In this document: piece by piece, positions 1 through 8,027 of the stretch | Layout of the letters: the number at the start of each line of letters is the position of its first letter | Position numbering within the stretch: the stretch's first letter is position 1 | Origin: CAZZKG01 sp964654825 | GTDB lineage: Bacteria > Gemmatimonadota > CAZMKB01 | Length of the DNA: 64,000 nt | Direction: 5' to 3' | NCBI GenBank assembly: GCA_964654825.1 | Contig: CAZZKG010000013.1 | Location: forward strand, 7,921 to 71,920 | Position numbers and translations under genes: made by a program | Notes under the pieces: generated by a model | What the model was told of the DNA's origin: nothing | Seen by the model: only the letters and a program-made list of their open reading frames with translations | Databases searched by the model: none

Positions 1-974
1 TTGCTAATCCCTCAGAACCTTTTGAAGTTGGGTATTGCAGCCTCCCCGATTCTGCACTGAAAGTCGCTATAAATGGCTCCTACGCTTATGTCGCAGATAA
101 TGGCGCAGGACTACGGATAGTCTCTGTCGCGAATCCTGACAGCCTGTTTGAGGTTGGCTATTACTCCACCCCAAATAAAGCTCGCGGAATTGCCGTTAGC
201 GGTTCTCATGCTTACATAGCTGAAAGCTACGCAGGATTGCGAATCATCTCAATTGCGGATCCATCGAACCCTGTCGAGGTGGGTCACCTGGATACTCCCG
301 GCTATTCGCGCGGAGTGACGGTAAGCGGCTCCTATGCATATCTCGCTTCAGGACGAGAGGGTTTGCGAATCATCTCAATTGAGGATCCTTCGAATCCTGT
401 TGAGGCGGGATACCTGGGTACCCCCGACTACGCACGGAGTGTTAGCGTGAGCTTTCCCTACGCATATGTCGCTTCTCGAGCAGGAGGCCTGCGGGTGATA
501 GCAGTCGCAGATCCAGCCAATCCTTCCGAGGTAGGACGCTATCAGACCCCCGGCGATGCAGTGGCGGTGGACGTTAGAGATCACTATGCGTATGTTGCGA
601 ACAGTTCGGAGGGGATAATAGTCCTCGAATTCTACGGTGAAACAGGAATCGGCGGTAATGATGGAGAAATTTTTCGACCTCCTAAGTCTTGGGTGCTCTC
701 CCAGAACTACCCGAATCCCTTTAATCCCTCGACGAGTATTTCATTTGACGTCCCAGACACCAGAGCTTCCGCTCAGCATGTGAGTCTCACTGTCTATGAT
801 ATCCGCGGCAGGAGAGCAAAGGCACTTGTTGATTCTTCACTTGAACCGGGCATCCATAAGGTATATTGGGATGGTCGTGATGATCAAGGAGTACAGGTTT
901 CGTCGGGTGTTTATTTGTACGTCTTGAGAGCTGGAGACGAAACATTCACGCGCAAAATGATCGCTCTCAAATGA
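1..974 (+). CDS. Secreted LVIVD-repeat protein with C-terminal sorting domain (5' end missing)
   Basis: The frame is open from base 3, so the gene begins outside the window and about 323 residues are seen. They hold at least five repeats of about 42 residues built on the pattern GSYAYVA...GLRIISI.DPSNPVEVG, the LVIVD repeat, which is thought to form a beta-propeller-like surface fold. The last 90 residues are a FlgD-Ig-like/type IX secretion sorting tail: QNYPNPFNPST, a VYDIRGR strand, WDGRDDQG, SSGVYLYVL and a final KMIALK. This tail marks export and outer-surface attachment in FCB-group bacteria. No catalytic motif is visible. The family and secretion route are well supported; the ligand or role is unknown. 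Confidence 0.88.
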   Translation, partial: ANPSEPFEVGYCSLPDSALKVAINGSYAYVADNGAGLRIVSVANPDSLFEVGYYSTPNKARGIAVSGSHAYIAESYAGLRIISIADPSNPVEVGHLDTPGYSRGVTVSGSYAYLASGREGLRIISIEDPSNPVEAGYLGTPDYARSVSVSFPYAYVASRAGGLRVIAVADPANPSEVGRYQTPGDAVAVDVRDHYAYVANSSEGIIVLEFYGETGIGGNDGEIFRPPKSWVLSQNYPNPFNPSTSISFDVPDTRASAQHVSLTVYDIRGRRAKALVDSSLEPGIHKVYWDGRDDQGVQVSSGVYLYVLRAGDETFTRKMIALK

Positions 975-1359
975 GAGAAGATCTTCGCGATTGGTTCCAT
1001 ATCCATCACGGACGAGAAAATTTTCATCTCCGCCCTCCAGCGAGGACAGGTGAGTTTTACCTCGATTACCAGCTTCTTTCTCAAGTGAATGGGAACCCGT
1101 GCTTCGTTCCCCCCTCCCACTTACTCCCGTTTTCGTTTCCTTGTCCGTTAAGGTCCGGGCCTGGTAGTACGGTAAAAACATACAACCATAGCACACCTGA
1201 TTGATATACTCTGGTGAAATGTAATCTATATCTGATCCACTGCTATTCCACTGACTGAATGTGGTTGACAGGCTAGGGATTCCCGGGTATAATCAGAAAG
1301 TAACTGTACCTGAGTCTGTGCAAATTTTCATACAATCCTCCAAAAGAAATGAATCATTG
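975..1359. other. No gene found
   Basis: About 385 bases between the sorting-tail protein and the decayed pair. Short open frames exist on both strands, but none shows family features, a convincing ribosome-binding site or protein-like composition. No tRNA, repeat or clear terminator was seen. Confidence 0.5.
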
Positions 1360-1614
1360 ATGATTACCTCACGTGATACTCATGCAGAAGCTGATTACAC
1401 TCAAATCAAATTACTGCGTCGAGCTGGGATCAAGCGGCGCTTGGAACTGACATGCTCGATCTCGAAGACAATCATGGACCTCTCTCGCCAGGCAATAATG
1501 AAAAGGCACCCAGAACTTGCCAAAAGAGAGGCTGAAATAAAAATTGTTGCATATTTTTAAGGTGAAGTAATAGCTCGGCGATTCTCTAAGTTTCTTCAAA
1601 TGAGGCAACTCTGA
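1360..1614 (+). pseudogene. Small helical partner protein of a nucleotidyltransferase-like pair, interrupted by a stop
   Basis: The frame resembles, from memory, a family of short helical proteins encoded just before an AbiEii/MNT-like nucleotidyltransferase: an N-terminal SRDTHAEAD, then LLRRAG, RRLELTCSISKTIMDLSRQAI and RRHP-like KRHPELAK. The likely start is ATG 1360, although the frame is open back to 1261. A TAA at 1558-1560 stops it after VAYF, yet the same frame continues as GEVIARRFSKFLQMRQL to a TGA at 1612-1614, the sequence expected after a Tyr codon. I read the TAA as a nonsense mutation. The end overlaps the next gene, as in a translationally coupled pair. Confidence 0.5.
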
Positions 1615-2224
1615 CTCAATCCGACATTATTCTAACCATAACTCCAGTAGTCGAAGCTTTCAGGGAATTCGCTATCGGCTATTACATCGGAGGCTCGATA
1701 GCCAGTTCAGCTCACAGATTACCTCGTGCTACTCTTAATGTTGATGTAATAGCCGACCTGAATGATTCCCATGTTAAGCTTTTGGTTCGCAAGCTAAAAA
1801 ACACCTGTTACATTGATCCAGAAATGATATACGATGCTATCGCAAGGTGCTCCACCTTCAACCTCATCCATCTGGATACGATGATAAAAACAGACGTTTT
1901 CGTTCTCAAGCAGGTGCCTATGATGTCACCGCATTTAAAAGAGCAAAGAGAAGCGTGCTTGATCCACAGCAAGGTTCACTACTCCTCTTCATCGCCTCCG
2001 CTGAAGATACGATACTTCACAAATTGCACTGGTCTCGTAAATGCGGAGTCGTATCTGAACAACAGTTGAAAGATGTTGTGGGTGTTCTCAGGGTTCAGGG
2101 AGATGCGCTGGATTTTTCTTATCTAAAGAAATGGGCTGAACAACTCAAGGTTCTCGATTTACTTGAGAAAGTTTTGCAAAACGTTCAATCCGACCACTTC
2201 CGTCCGGGCGGGACCGTTCGCTGA
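1611..2224 (+). pseudogene. Nucleotidyltransferase-like protein (AbiEii/MNT type), frameshifted
   Basis: Frame 3 from 1611 reads YYIGGSIASSAHRLPRATLNVDVIADL, the GG-S and D-x-D style signature of the nucleotidyltransferase fold, then YIDPEMIYDAI, FNLIHLDTMIKTDVFVLKQ. Near base 1910 the homologous sequence moves to frame 2 (AYDVTAFKRA, ASAEDTILHKL.W, VVGVLRVQGDALD, LKKWAEQL) and ends at 2224. So the gene is split by a frameshift. Its first codon is CTG at 1611; one change to ATG would recreate an ATGA overlap with the preceding gene. Together with the upstream nonsense codon this looks like a decaying, possibly toxin-antitoxin-like pair. Assembly error remains possible. Confidence 0.55.
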
Positions 2225-2472
2225 CACTGCTGCATGAGAACCTCTCCATTCCCGCCCTCCTGAGAAACATTTCACTCTCCGAGGGATCAGTGTGTCCTGG
2301 AGCAGGGATTCGGTGAGTGTGTTCTCCCTTTGAGGACCGTTCTTGAGGGGAAGGGGGAGGAACTCGGTAATAAAAATGAAATTATTTGTTGATATCCCCT
2401 GGTGGATGAGCTTGAATCAGAAAGGTGTACGTTTAGGATGTCACACACGAGCAGAATCACTGTCGGAAGTTT

Positions 2473-4650
2473 CTACTCCCGTCCCGCACAGTCGTGAATG
2501 ACGAGCGCGAGGAGCGCGGCCCGATCGATCAGACTGTCGCGCACGATATATTCATGTAATGACCCGTTCCCGACCCCGAGAGGTCCGAAACCCCCCAGAA
2601 CCGGCACATCTTCAGGTACATGGCATATACCTGAAAAGGTGTCGCGGTGTTCCGGTTCGACCCGTACTTCGAGGAGCTGCGCAAGCTTTTGTACTCTTTT
2701 GAAAAACTCACGGGTTTTCCGGTTGCATGTTACGGGGAAGTGCCTCTCCCCCGTTCTGATTCTCACCTGTAAACCGCCGTTCGATCCTTTCTCGGCGATC
2801 TTCCTGATTTGTTCGTCGATTTTGTCACTCTGGCTCTTGTCGGTGTAGCAGACCGACAGTGATGCCACCGCGTGATCAGATCCGCTGCCGGAGGTTCCCT
2901 GTGCCGTGAGAGTGTCCACTTTCACCCTGATGCCTTTCTGATCTGAGGATATTTTCAACCAGGCGAGATTTTTCTGAGAAATATTTTCCACGACGTTTGC
3001 GATCTTTTTATTCTTACTATTCTTGTTGTTGGTGATTTCGACCTGGTACTGTTGTATCCCGGAGTACGATGTCACGATACCACCTTCGAGATCCCCGTAT
3101 TTCGTCCCAACTACGTGCCTCGAGTTTCCGGCAATGTCATTGATGATCTCTCTGCTGAAAATACCACCGAGGGTGTCATCTGATGTCAGGAGGACACCGC
3201 ACTTCAGATGTTTCAGCACCCGGGCGAAGCGTAATGCTTGAAATCCGACGATAATGATGGCTAGGCCGCCTTTGTTCTCCGTAACTCCTGATCCGAGAAT
3301 TCTGCCTCGATCTTCACTAAAGGGGACATGAGCATTGTAATCATGGAGCGTGTCCAGATGACCGAGCAGGAGGATGTCGTTCTGCCCTTCGTCATGGTTG
3401 GTAAAGTAGAGTATGTCCCCTACTTCTACCTGTGGATATACCTGTCTCCGGAAACCCAGCTGCTGGAATCGGTTCGAAATCCAGTCACCCAGGGTGTTTA
3501 CGCCCTCAACATTCTGCACGTAGCTGTTGATCGACACCATGTGCTCGATGTATCCGGTGATCGTGGAGAGGTGGCTTCTCAGATAACGACGTAAACGCAC
3601 ATGAAGAAACTCCGGCCTCCTCTTCGTGTTCTTGTGTCCGCCGATCTCCTTCAAACACGATTTCCCGAAATAACGCACGGCAGCGACATCCAGCATCCTG
3701 TTGACGAGATCGGTGAAACTCCATCCGTGGGCCCGTGAGGATTCGACAAAGGAGCCTGTTTTATTGAGGCTCGCCATGGAATTGATTTCTAGGATATGGA
3801 TCCTGCCTTCCGGATCCATGCGAAAATCCACACGGGCGAAGTCATTGAGTCCCAGCGCGTTGAAGGCACCACGCGCGTACCCGCACAATTCTTCGGATAC
3901 TTCCGGGGAAATGTCCGCGGGGCAGATCTTTTGAAACGGACTCTGTTTCTTGTTCTGTGACGTCTGCAGCGAGTTCGGATCACCGTTCAGGTCGATTTCG
4001 ACGACCGGCAGGGTTTCCAGGGTCGGCTCGTTTCCCAGGAGAGAGACTCCAAACTCCCGGCCCGGAATGAATTCCTCGACGAGAGCCTGCTGCTGGAACT
4101 CCCGGGTCACGGTCGAGATGGCCTCCCGGAGGTCCTTATCGTTGTCCACCAGACGGATACCGAAAGAAACCGCCTCCATTCTCGGTTTGACGATTACGGG
4201 GTACTGGATGTCTGTAATTTTTTGTTGCGCATTGGAGAACATCCTGAACGCCGGTGTCGGAAGATCGTGGTTCTGGAAAACGATCTTCGACATCACCTTG
4301 TCCAACGCTATTGCGTGAGCGGCGGGCCCCGAGCCGATGTATGGAATGCCGAGCATCTCCAGCATGGATGGGATGTGCGTGTAACGGCTCTGCCCCTGGA
4401 TGCCGTAGGCCATGTTGAAGACCATCCCGGGACTTTCCCCACGGACGACCTTCGGCATAAAATTTTCCAGTTCATCGATGACATGCATATTGCCTTCGAT
4501 GGTTCTCACATTGTGTCCACCCTGTTCGAGTGATGTTGCAACCAGCTCAACTATTTCCCTGCTGTACCATTCCATTGTCCTCATACCGAACACATTGATG
4601 ACATCGGAATCTTTTATCTCCGGTTTGTTGTATATGACGGCGACCTTCAA
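2473..4650 (-). CDS. ATP-grasp ligase (D-Ala-D-Ala ligase-like) fused to a degenerate M20 peptidase domain
   Basis: 725 residues. Residues 1-330 are a D-Ala-D-Ala-ligase-like ATP-grasp unit: GIPYIGSGP, YPVIVKP (ATP lysine), ALVEEFIPGREFGV, and metal ligands in FARVDFRMD and ILEINSMASL. Such enzymes join a carboxylate to an amine through an acyl phosphate. Residues about 350-725 have the M20 metallopeptidase layout (GHLDT, GSGVTENKGG, a final GGFGPLG and HEYI), but the GDEETGS catalytic Glu pair is replaced by SDDTLGG and the bridging Asp by Glu, so hydrolysis is doubtful. The start is TTG at 4650 behind GAGAGGAG. It is the last gene of a three-gene minus-strand operon, 42 bases after the free M20 enzyme. 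Substrates are not known. Confidence 0.85.
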   Translation of the reverse strand: MKVAVIYNKPEIKDSDVINVFGMRTMEWYSREIVELVATSLEQGGHNVRTIEGNMHVIDELENFMPKVVRGESPGMVFNMAYGIQGQSRYTHIPSMLEMLGIPYIGSGPAAHAIALDKVMSKIVFQNHDLPTPAFRMFSNAQQKITDIQYPVIVKPRMEAVSFGIRLVDNDKDLREAISTVTREFQQQALVEEFIPGREFGVSLLGNEPTLETLPVVEIDLNGDPNSLQTSQNKKQSPFQKICPADISPEVSEELCGYARGAFNALGLNDFARVDFRMDPEGRIHILEINSMASLNKTGSFVESSRAHGWSFTDLVNRMLDVAAVRYFGKSCLKEIGGHKNTKRRPEFLHVRLRRYLRSHLSTITGYIEHMVSINSYVQNVEGVNTLGDWISNRFQQLGFRRQVYPQVEVGDILYFTNHDEGQNDILLLGHLDTLHDYNAHVPFSEDRGRILGSGVTENKGGLAIIIVGFQALRFARVLKHLKCGVLLTSDDTLGGIFSREIINDIAGNSRHVVGTKYGDLEGGIVTSYSGIQQYQVEITNNKNSKNKKIANVVENISQKNLAWLKISSDQKGIRVKVDTLTAQGTSGSGSDHAVASLSVCYTDKSQSDKIDEQIRKIAEKGSNGGLQVRIRTGERHFPVTCNRKTREFFKRVQKLAQLLEVRVEPEHRDTFSGICHVPEDVPVLGGFGPLGVGNGSLHEYIVRDSLIDRAALLALVIHDCAGRE

Positions 4651-4692
4651 CTTGGTTGTCTCCTCTCTAACATGATTTTACTTACTTCCGTC

Positions 4693-5889
4693 TCATACTG
4701 TTCCCCGGCGTCGTCCAAGATCCACGAGAAAGTGGGCCAGGAGTAAGGTTCGTTGTGCGAGGCTCGAAATATTGATGTGTTCATCAGCTGTATGGTCATC
4801 ACGACAGATCGGCCCGAATCCATCAATGGTAGGTACACCAGCTGATCCGAAGAAATTGGCATCCGACGTCCCACGCCGGTGCTCACTGCCGACCCGAAGA
4901 CCGAGTTTGTGACCGGTCTCCTGAAGCAGACGAAGCATCTCTTCCGTCCCGCTGTGCAGAGTCATGGCAGGTCGGGAATTGAGTATGTTCAACTCCGAAC
5001 GGCAGCCATCCAGTTGACTGACAGTGACTTTCTCGGACAACCTGCTCATTGTTATCAATTTCTGATGTTCTTCCACCCACCGGACATCGAGCAGGCAACC
5101 GGCATGGGATGGTATCGTACACGGGCCCAGCCCCCCTTCGATCTTCCCGACGTTGATGGTCACGCCGGGCAGTAGCCCGTTGAGATATTCGGCGGCGATG
5201 ATTCGCGTAGCCAGTTCGAGTATGGCACTTGCTTTTTCATGTTCGCCATTTCCGATGTGACGATCCTTCCCGTAGCTGTCAATGCGTGCCCCCAGCTTCC
5301 CGTTTCTCGAGACAACTACTTCACCCCGGAGGCCTGCGCATTCGGCAACCAGGCAGGCGATTGCATTGCTTCTCTCCTCGAGGTATATCGGACCGGATGT
5401 GATCGATCCTGTCTCCTCATCACCGCCCAGTATCAGAATCAGATTCAACTCATCGAGAAAGCCGACGTTTTTCAGCGCCTTCAACGCAAAGACAATAACA
5501 GCCAGACCACCCTTCATATCACCAGTGCCGGGACCGGTGAGTACATCACCGGTTGTGTGACACTTCTGGAACGGATGATCAGGGGGGAAAACGGTATCCA
5601 TGTGACCGATCAGGTAGATGGCACCGGAGGAGTAACTGCTCCTCAGGATGTGATGGTTCCCGCAGTTCTCCTGCCTAATCACCTCGTGTACAGGAAGGAT
5701 ACCACCAAGGTTCGCCAGGATCATATCTCCAACCCGGTCAACACCCTCTTTATTATCCGTGTAACTGTTCTGGTCACAGAGACGGATGAGGAAATCGAGC
5801 TGTTCGTCATGGTGAGAATCCACGAAGGAGGTGATGCCATCCCGCATCTTCTCTTTCATCTGGTCCGGTATCTGATTCATCGGATTCAT
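4693..5889 (-). CDS. M20 family metallopeptidase (ArgE/DapE/carboxypeptidase G2-like)
   Basis: 398 residues from ATG 5889, which I prefer over upstream in-frame starts because it lies 16 bases after the stop of the aminomutase gene. All M20 di-zinc motifs are present: GHMDTVFP (His and Asp), GTGDMKGG (bridging Asp), GGDEETGS (catalytic and ligand Glu), AECAG, and a C-terminal DGFGP...DEHI His. The enzyme should remove an acyl or amino acid from a small peptide or N-acyl amino acid. No signal peptide, so cytoplasmic. It lies between a radical-SAM aminomutase and an ATP-grasp ligase whose own M20 half has lost these residues, which suggests turnover or maturation of the ligase product. Confidence 0.88.
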   Translation of the reverse strand: MNPMNQIPDQMKEKMRDGITSFVDSHHDEQLDFLIRLCDQNSYTDNKEGVDRVGDMILANLGGILPVHEVIRQENCGNHHILRSSYSSGAIYLIGHMDTVFPPDHPFQKCHTTGDVLTGPGTGDMKGGLAVIVFALKALKNVGFLDELNLILILGGDEETGSITSGPIYLEERSNAIACLVAECAGLRGEVVVSRNGKLGARIDSYGKDRHIGNGEHEKASAILELATRIIAAEYLNGLLPGVTINVGKIEGGLGPCTIPSHAGCLLDVRWVEEHQKLITMSRLSEKVTVSQLDGCRSELNILNSRPAMTLHSGTEEMLRLLQETGHKLGLRVGSEHRRGTSDANFFGSAGVPTIDGFGPICRDDHTADEHINISSLAQRTLLLAHFLVDLGRRRGTV

Positions 5890-5905
5890 ACAAACCGCAC
5901 GCGGC

Positions 5906-6961
5906 TTAATTACCATCCGGCAGTTCATCTTCGTATTCACACACGGATCCACCCCAGGTCCTGAATAGTACTTTGCCGTTCCTGTTCATATTGAGGAGAT
6001 ATGTCGGTGCCAGCGGTGTTTTTCCCTTCCCTTCCGGAGCGGTGATGATGAATGTCGGGACAGCGAGACCTGAGGTGTAACCCCTCAGATTCTCCATGAT
6101 GTTCATGCCGTCCGCTATCGGAGCCCGGAAGTGCCTGATGCCCCGGAGCTTCTTGCAGTTGAAGATGTAGTAGGGCCGTACCCGGGCGCGAAGGAGCTCG
6201 TGGACAAGTTTCTTCATCACGTTCTTGTCGTTGTTGATGCCTTTCAGAAGAACGGACTGGTTGCCCACCATCACCCCCGCTCTGATGAGCATGTCGACCG
6301 CACGCCGGCTCTCGGGTGTTATCTCCTTCGGGTGATTGAACTGTGTGTTGAGATAGACCGGATCGTGGCGGCTGAGCATGTTGCACAACTCCGGAGTTAC
6401 CCTCTGGGGGAGGGTTGCTATCATCCTCGATCCCAATCTCATGATCTCGACGTGGGGGATGACTTCCAGGCGGGAGAGGATCCAGTCGAGATAATCATCG
6501 GAAAGGGAAAGCGCATCCCCTCCCGTGAGGAGCACATCTCTCACCTCGGGGGATCCCGCGATGTAGTCNNNNNNNNNNNNNNNNNNNNNNNNNNNNNNNN
6601 NNNNNNNNNNNNNNNNNNNNNNNNNNNNNNNNNNNNNNNNNNNNNNNNNNNNNNNNNNNNNNNNNNNNATCTCATCGTCGGTCAGGCTGATGATCTTCGA
6701 TAAAGTGGATGTACTTCTGATGGAGTTTTTAAGATGCCATTTCCAGTCCTTCCAGTCATCCTCCGAACCGCCCAGCACCTCCAGGATCCTCTTCCTGTTC
6801 TCGTCATACTGGTCAGTACAGGTCATGCCTGTCGGGATATGCTTTCCCGCGTCGAGGTAGTCGGTGATTTTTTCGACATAACCGGCAGCCCTTTCGCGGG
6901 CGACCTTCCGGTTCTCAGGTGGTACGAACAACGGGTGATCTCTACCGTCGACCTTGGACAT
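5906..6961 (-). CDS. KamA-family radical-SAM aminomutase, probably glutamate 2,3-aminomutase-like, interrupted by an assembly gap
   Basis: The visible parts match lysine/glutamate 2,3-aminomutases: DVLLTGGDALSLSDDYL, IPHVEIMRLGSR, FNHPKEITPESRRA, GNQSVLLKGIN, VRPYYIFNC, LRGYTSGLAVPTF and the PLP lysine in APEGKGKTP. The start is MSKVDG at 6961, 5 bases after GGAG; the longer frame to 7030 has no such site. The CxxxCxxC cluster motif falls in the 100-N gap. The two Asp residues that bind the lysine side-chain amine in lysine aminomutase (Asp293 and Asp330 in Clostridium) are Lys (FNCK) and Thr (IITAP) here. Glutamate 2,3-aminomutase is known to have Lys and Asn there, so beta-glutamate is a likelier product than beta-lysine. 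First gene of the operon. Confidence 0.85.
   Translation of the reverse strand: MSKVDGRDHPLFVPPENRKVARERAAGYVEKITDYLDAGKHIPTGMTCTDQYDENRKRILEVLGGSEDDWKDWKWHLKNSIRSTSTLSKIISLTDDEXXXXXXXXXXXXXXXXXXXXXXXXXXXXXXXXXXDYIAGSPEVRDVLLTGGDALSLSDDYLDWILSRLEVIPHVEIMRLGSRMIATLPQRVTPELCNMLSRHDPVYLNTQFNHPKEITPESRRAVDMLIRAGVMVGNQSVLLKGINNDKNVMKKLVHELLRARVRPYYIFNCKKLRGIRHFRAPIADGMNIMENLRGYTSGLAVPTFIITAPEGKGKTPLAPTYLLNMNRNGKVLFRTWGGSVCEYEDELPDGN
6569..6668. other. Assembly gap of 100 N inside the aminomutase gene
   Basis: Exactly 100 N, a usual placeholder length. The KamA family normally has roughly 100 residues between SLTDDE and DYIAGSPEV, not 33, so the true missing sequence is probably about 300 bases. 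The preserved frame is by chance. Confidence 0.95.
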
Positions 6962-7379
6962 TATATTCTCCATTTGAATCTTATAAAAGTTCGTGCGTGA
7001 ATAAAACCCGCAATTTGTTACATACAGCAAAATGTAAGCCGTTTTTTCACGTTTGCAATGGTATCCGAGTTATTCGTAGACGATCGACGTTATTCCCTTT
7101 GTCATCGCCTCCAACCAGTCGCTCCTTTTGGAAAAGCTACTCGGGTGAGTTCACTCGTTTTTCTGACCGGTTCACCTCAGAGATCGAGATGGTCCTCGCT
7201 GGTGTTCATATTGTAATGGTGTTTCATTGATGAATTGCTCATAACATCTTGTTATAAATGAACATGTCCAATATTGAATTTGATGTGTTGTAAATGTGAA
7301 ACGTTGCACTCCCGACTATCTGCCTCGGCGGATCTCGTAACCAATTGATATCTATAGTGTTAAATTGTTAGTCTGAAAC
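6962..7379. other. No gene found between divergent genes
   Basis: About 420 bases between the aminomutase operon and the sigma-54-like site of the next gene. Open frames here are short and unlike proteins. It should hold the minus-strand promoter of the aminomutase operon, but no well-spaced -35/-10 pair was recognised. Confidence 0.45.
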
Positions 7380-7395
7380 TGGCACGGAATGTGCT
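7380..7395 (+). promoter_or_regulatory. Sigma-54 (RpoN) -24/-12 promoter candidate
   Basis: TGGCACG-GAAT-GTGCT matches the consensus TGGCACG-N4-TTGCW at all but one defined position and with exact spacing (GG at 7381, GC at 7393). The start of transcription would be near 7406, leaving a leader of about 70 bases before the secreted protein. The leader can form a hairpin, GAGAGGGT with AACCTTCTC. Enhancer sites were not identified. Confidence 0.6.
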
Positions 7396-7478
7396 TCTGC
7401 ATACGACCAATTGAACCTGAGAGGGTGCCCTTCAAGGTAACCTTCTCAAAAACAACACTTTAGAGGAAGGGAAGAACG

Positions 7479-7958
7479 ATGAAGAAACTGTTTACCGCAG
7501 CCATCCTGTCGGTCTGTTTGTTCTCCTTTGGAGCCACCCAGGCGAACGCGCAGGTCTGTGTTTCACTGGATAATTTCTGTGATCAGCTCGAGCTTCAGGT
7601 CGATCCGAACGGGAACGTCTATGGTCTGTGGGACTGGACATGTGATGGAGTCACCTTGCAGCCGGTTATCGGCCTCTTCGATCCACCTAATGTCACCGCC
7701 GGGACCTACATCGCGACTCTCGGTATGGCAATCTATTTCGTTTTCGACATTTCGTCGGGTACGTTCGATCTCTGGGGATATGACGGTGTGAATCCTCCGT
7801 CTGCGTTCCAGATAGGCCAGCCGTATAGCTTCAGCGTCGGGTCCTGCACGTTTGCCGCAGGTGTTCCCGGCGACCAGCCTTCGCTTCTGGGTGACTATAC
7901 GGACGGCGATTATGCCGAAACCGTAACGCTGAGAAAACCACCTGCAGGTGTGAAGTAA
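7479..7958 (+). CDS. Small secreted protein of unknown function
   Basis: 159 residues. It starts MKKLFTAAILSVCLFSF and has a Sec signal peptide with a probable cleavage after ANA (ATQANAQV). The mature part has paired cysteines (QVCVSLDNFCDQ, WTCDG, VGSCTFAAG) and beta-rich, Gly/Asp-rich segments; I do not recognise a family. The ribosome-binding site GAGGAAGGGAAGAACG precedes ATG 7479. It is a single-gene unit: a sigma-54-like promoter upstream and a strong terminator just downstream. RpoN control would tie it to a stress, motility or surface-change programme, but that is inference. Confidence 0.7.
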   Translation: MKKLFTAAILSVCLFSFGATQANAQVCVSLDNFCDQLELQVDPNGNVYGLWDWTCDGVTLQPVIGLFDPPNVTAGTYIATLGMAIYFVFDISSGTFDLWGYDGVNPPSAFQIGQPYSFSVGSCTFAAGVPGDQPSLLGDYTDGDYAETVTLRKPPAGVK

Positions 7959-7990
7959 GACGAAAAGAGTAGTACGATTGGTCCGTAAAG

Positions 7991-8027
7991 CCCCCTCCCT
8001 TCAAGGGAGGGGGTTCCTTATTTTTTT
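7991..8027 (+). terminator. Intrinsic terminator
   Basis: A GC-rich hairpin of 10 base pairs (CCCCCTCCCT with AGGGAGGGGG, loop TCA) is followed by a T-rich run ending in seven T at 8021-8027. It ends the secreted-protein transcript and overlaps the last codons of the convergent M28 peptidase gene. Confidence 0.85.

Noticed and set aside
5239..5964. A 241-codon plus-strand frame
   Set aside because: Antisense of the M20 peptidase gene, which has every catalytic motif.
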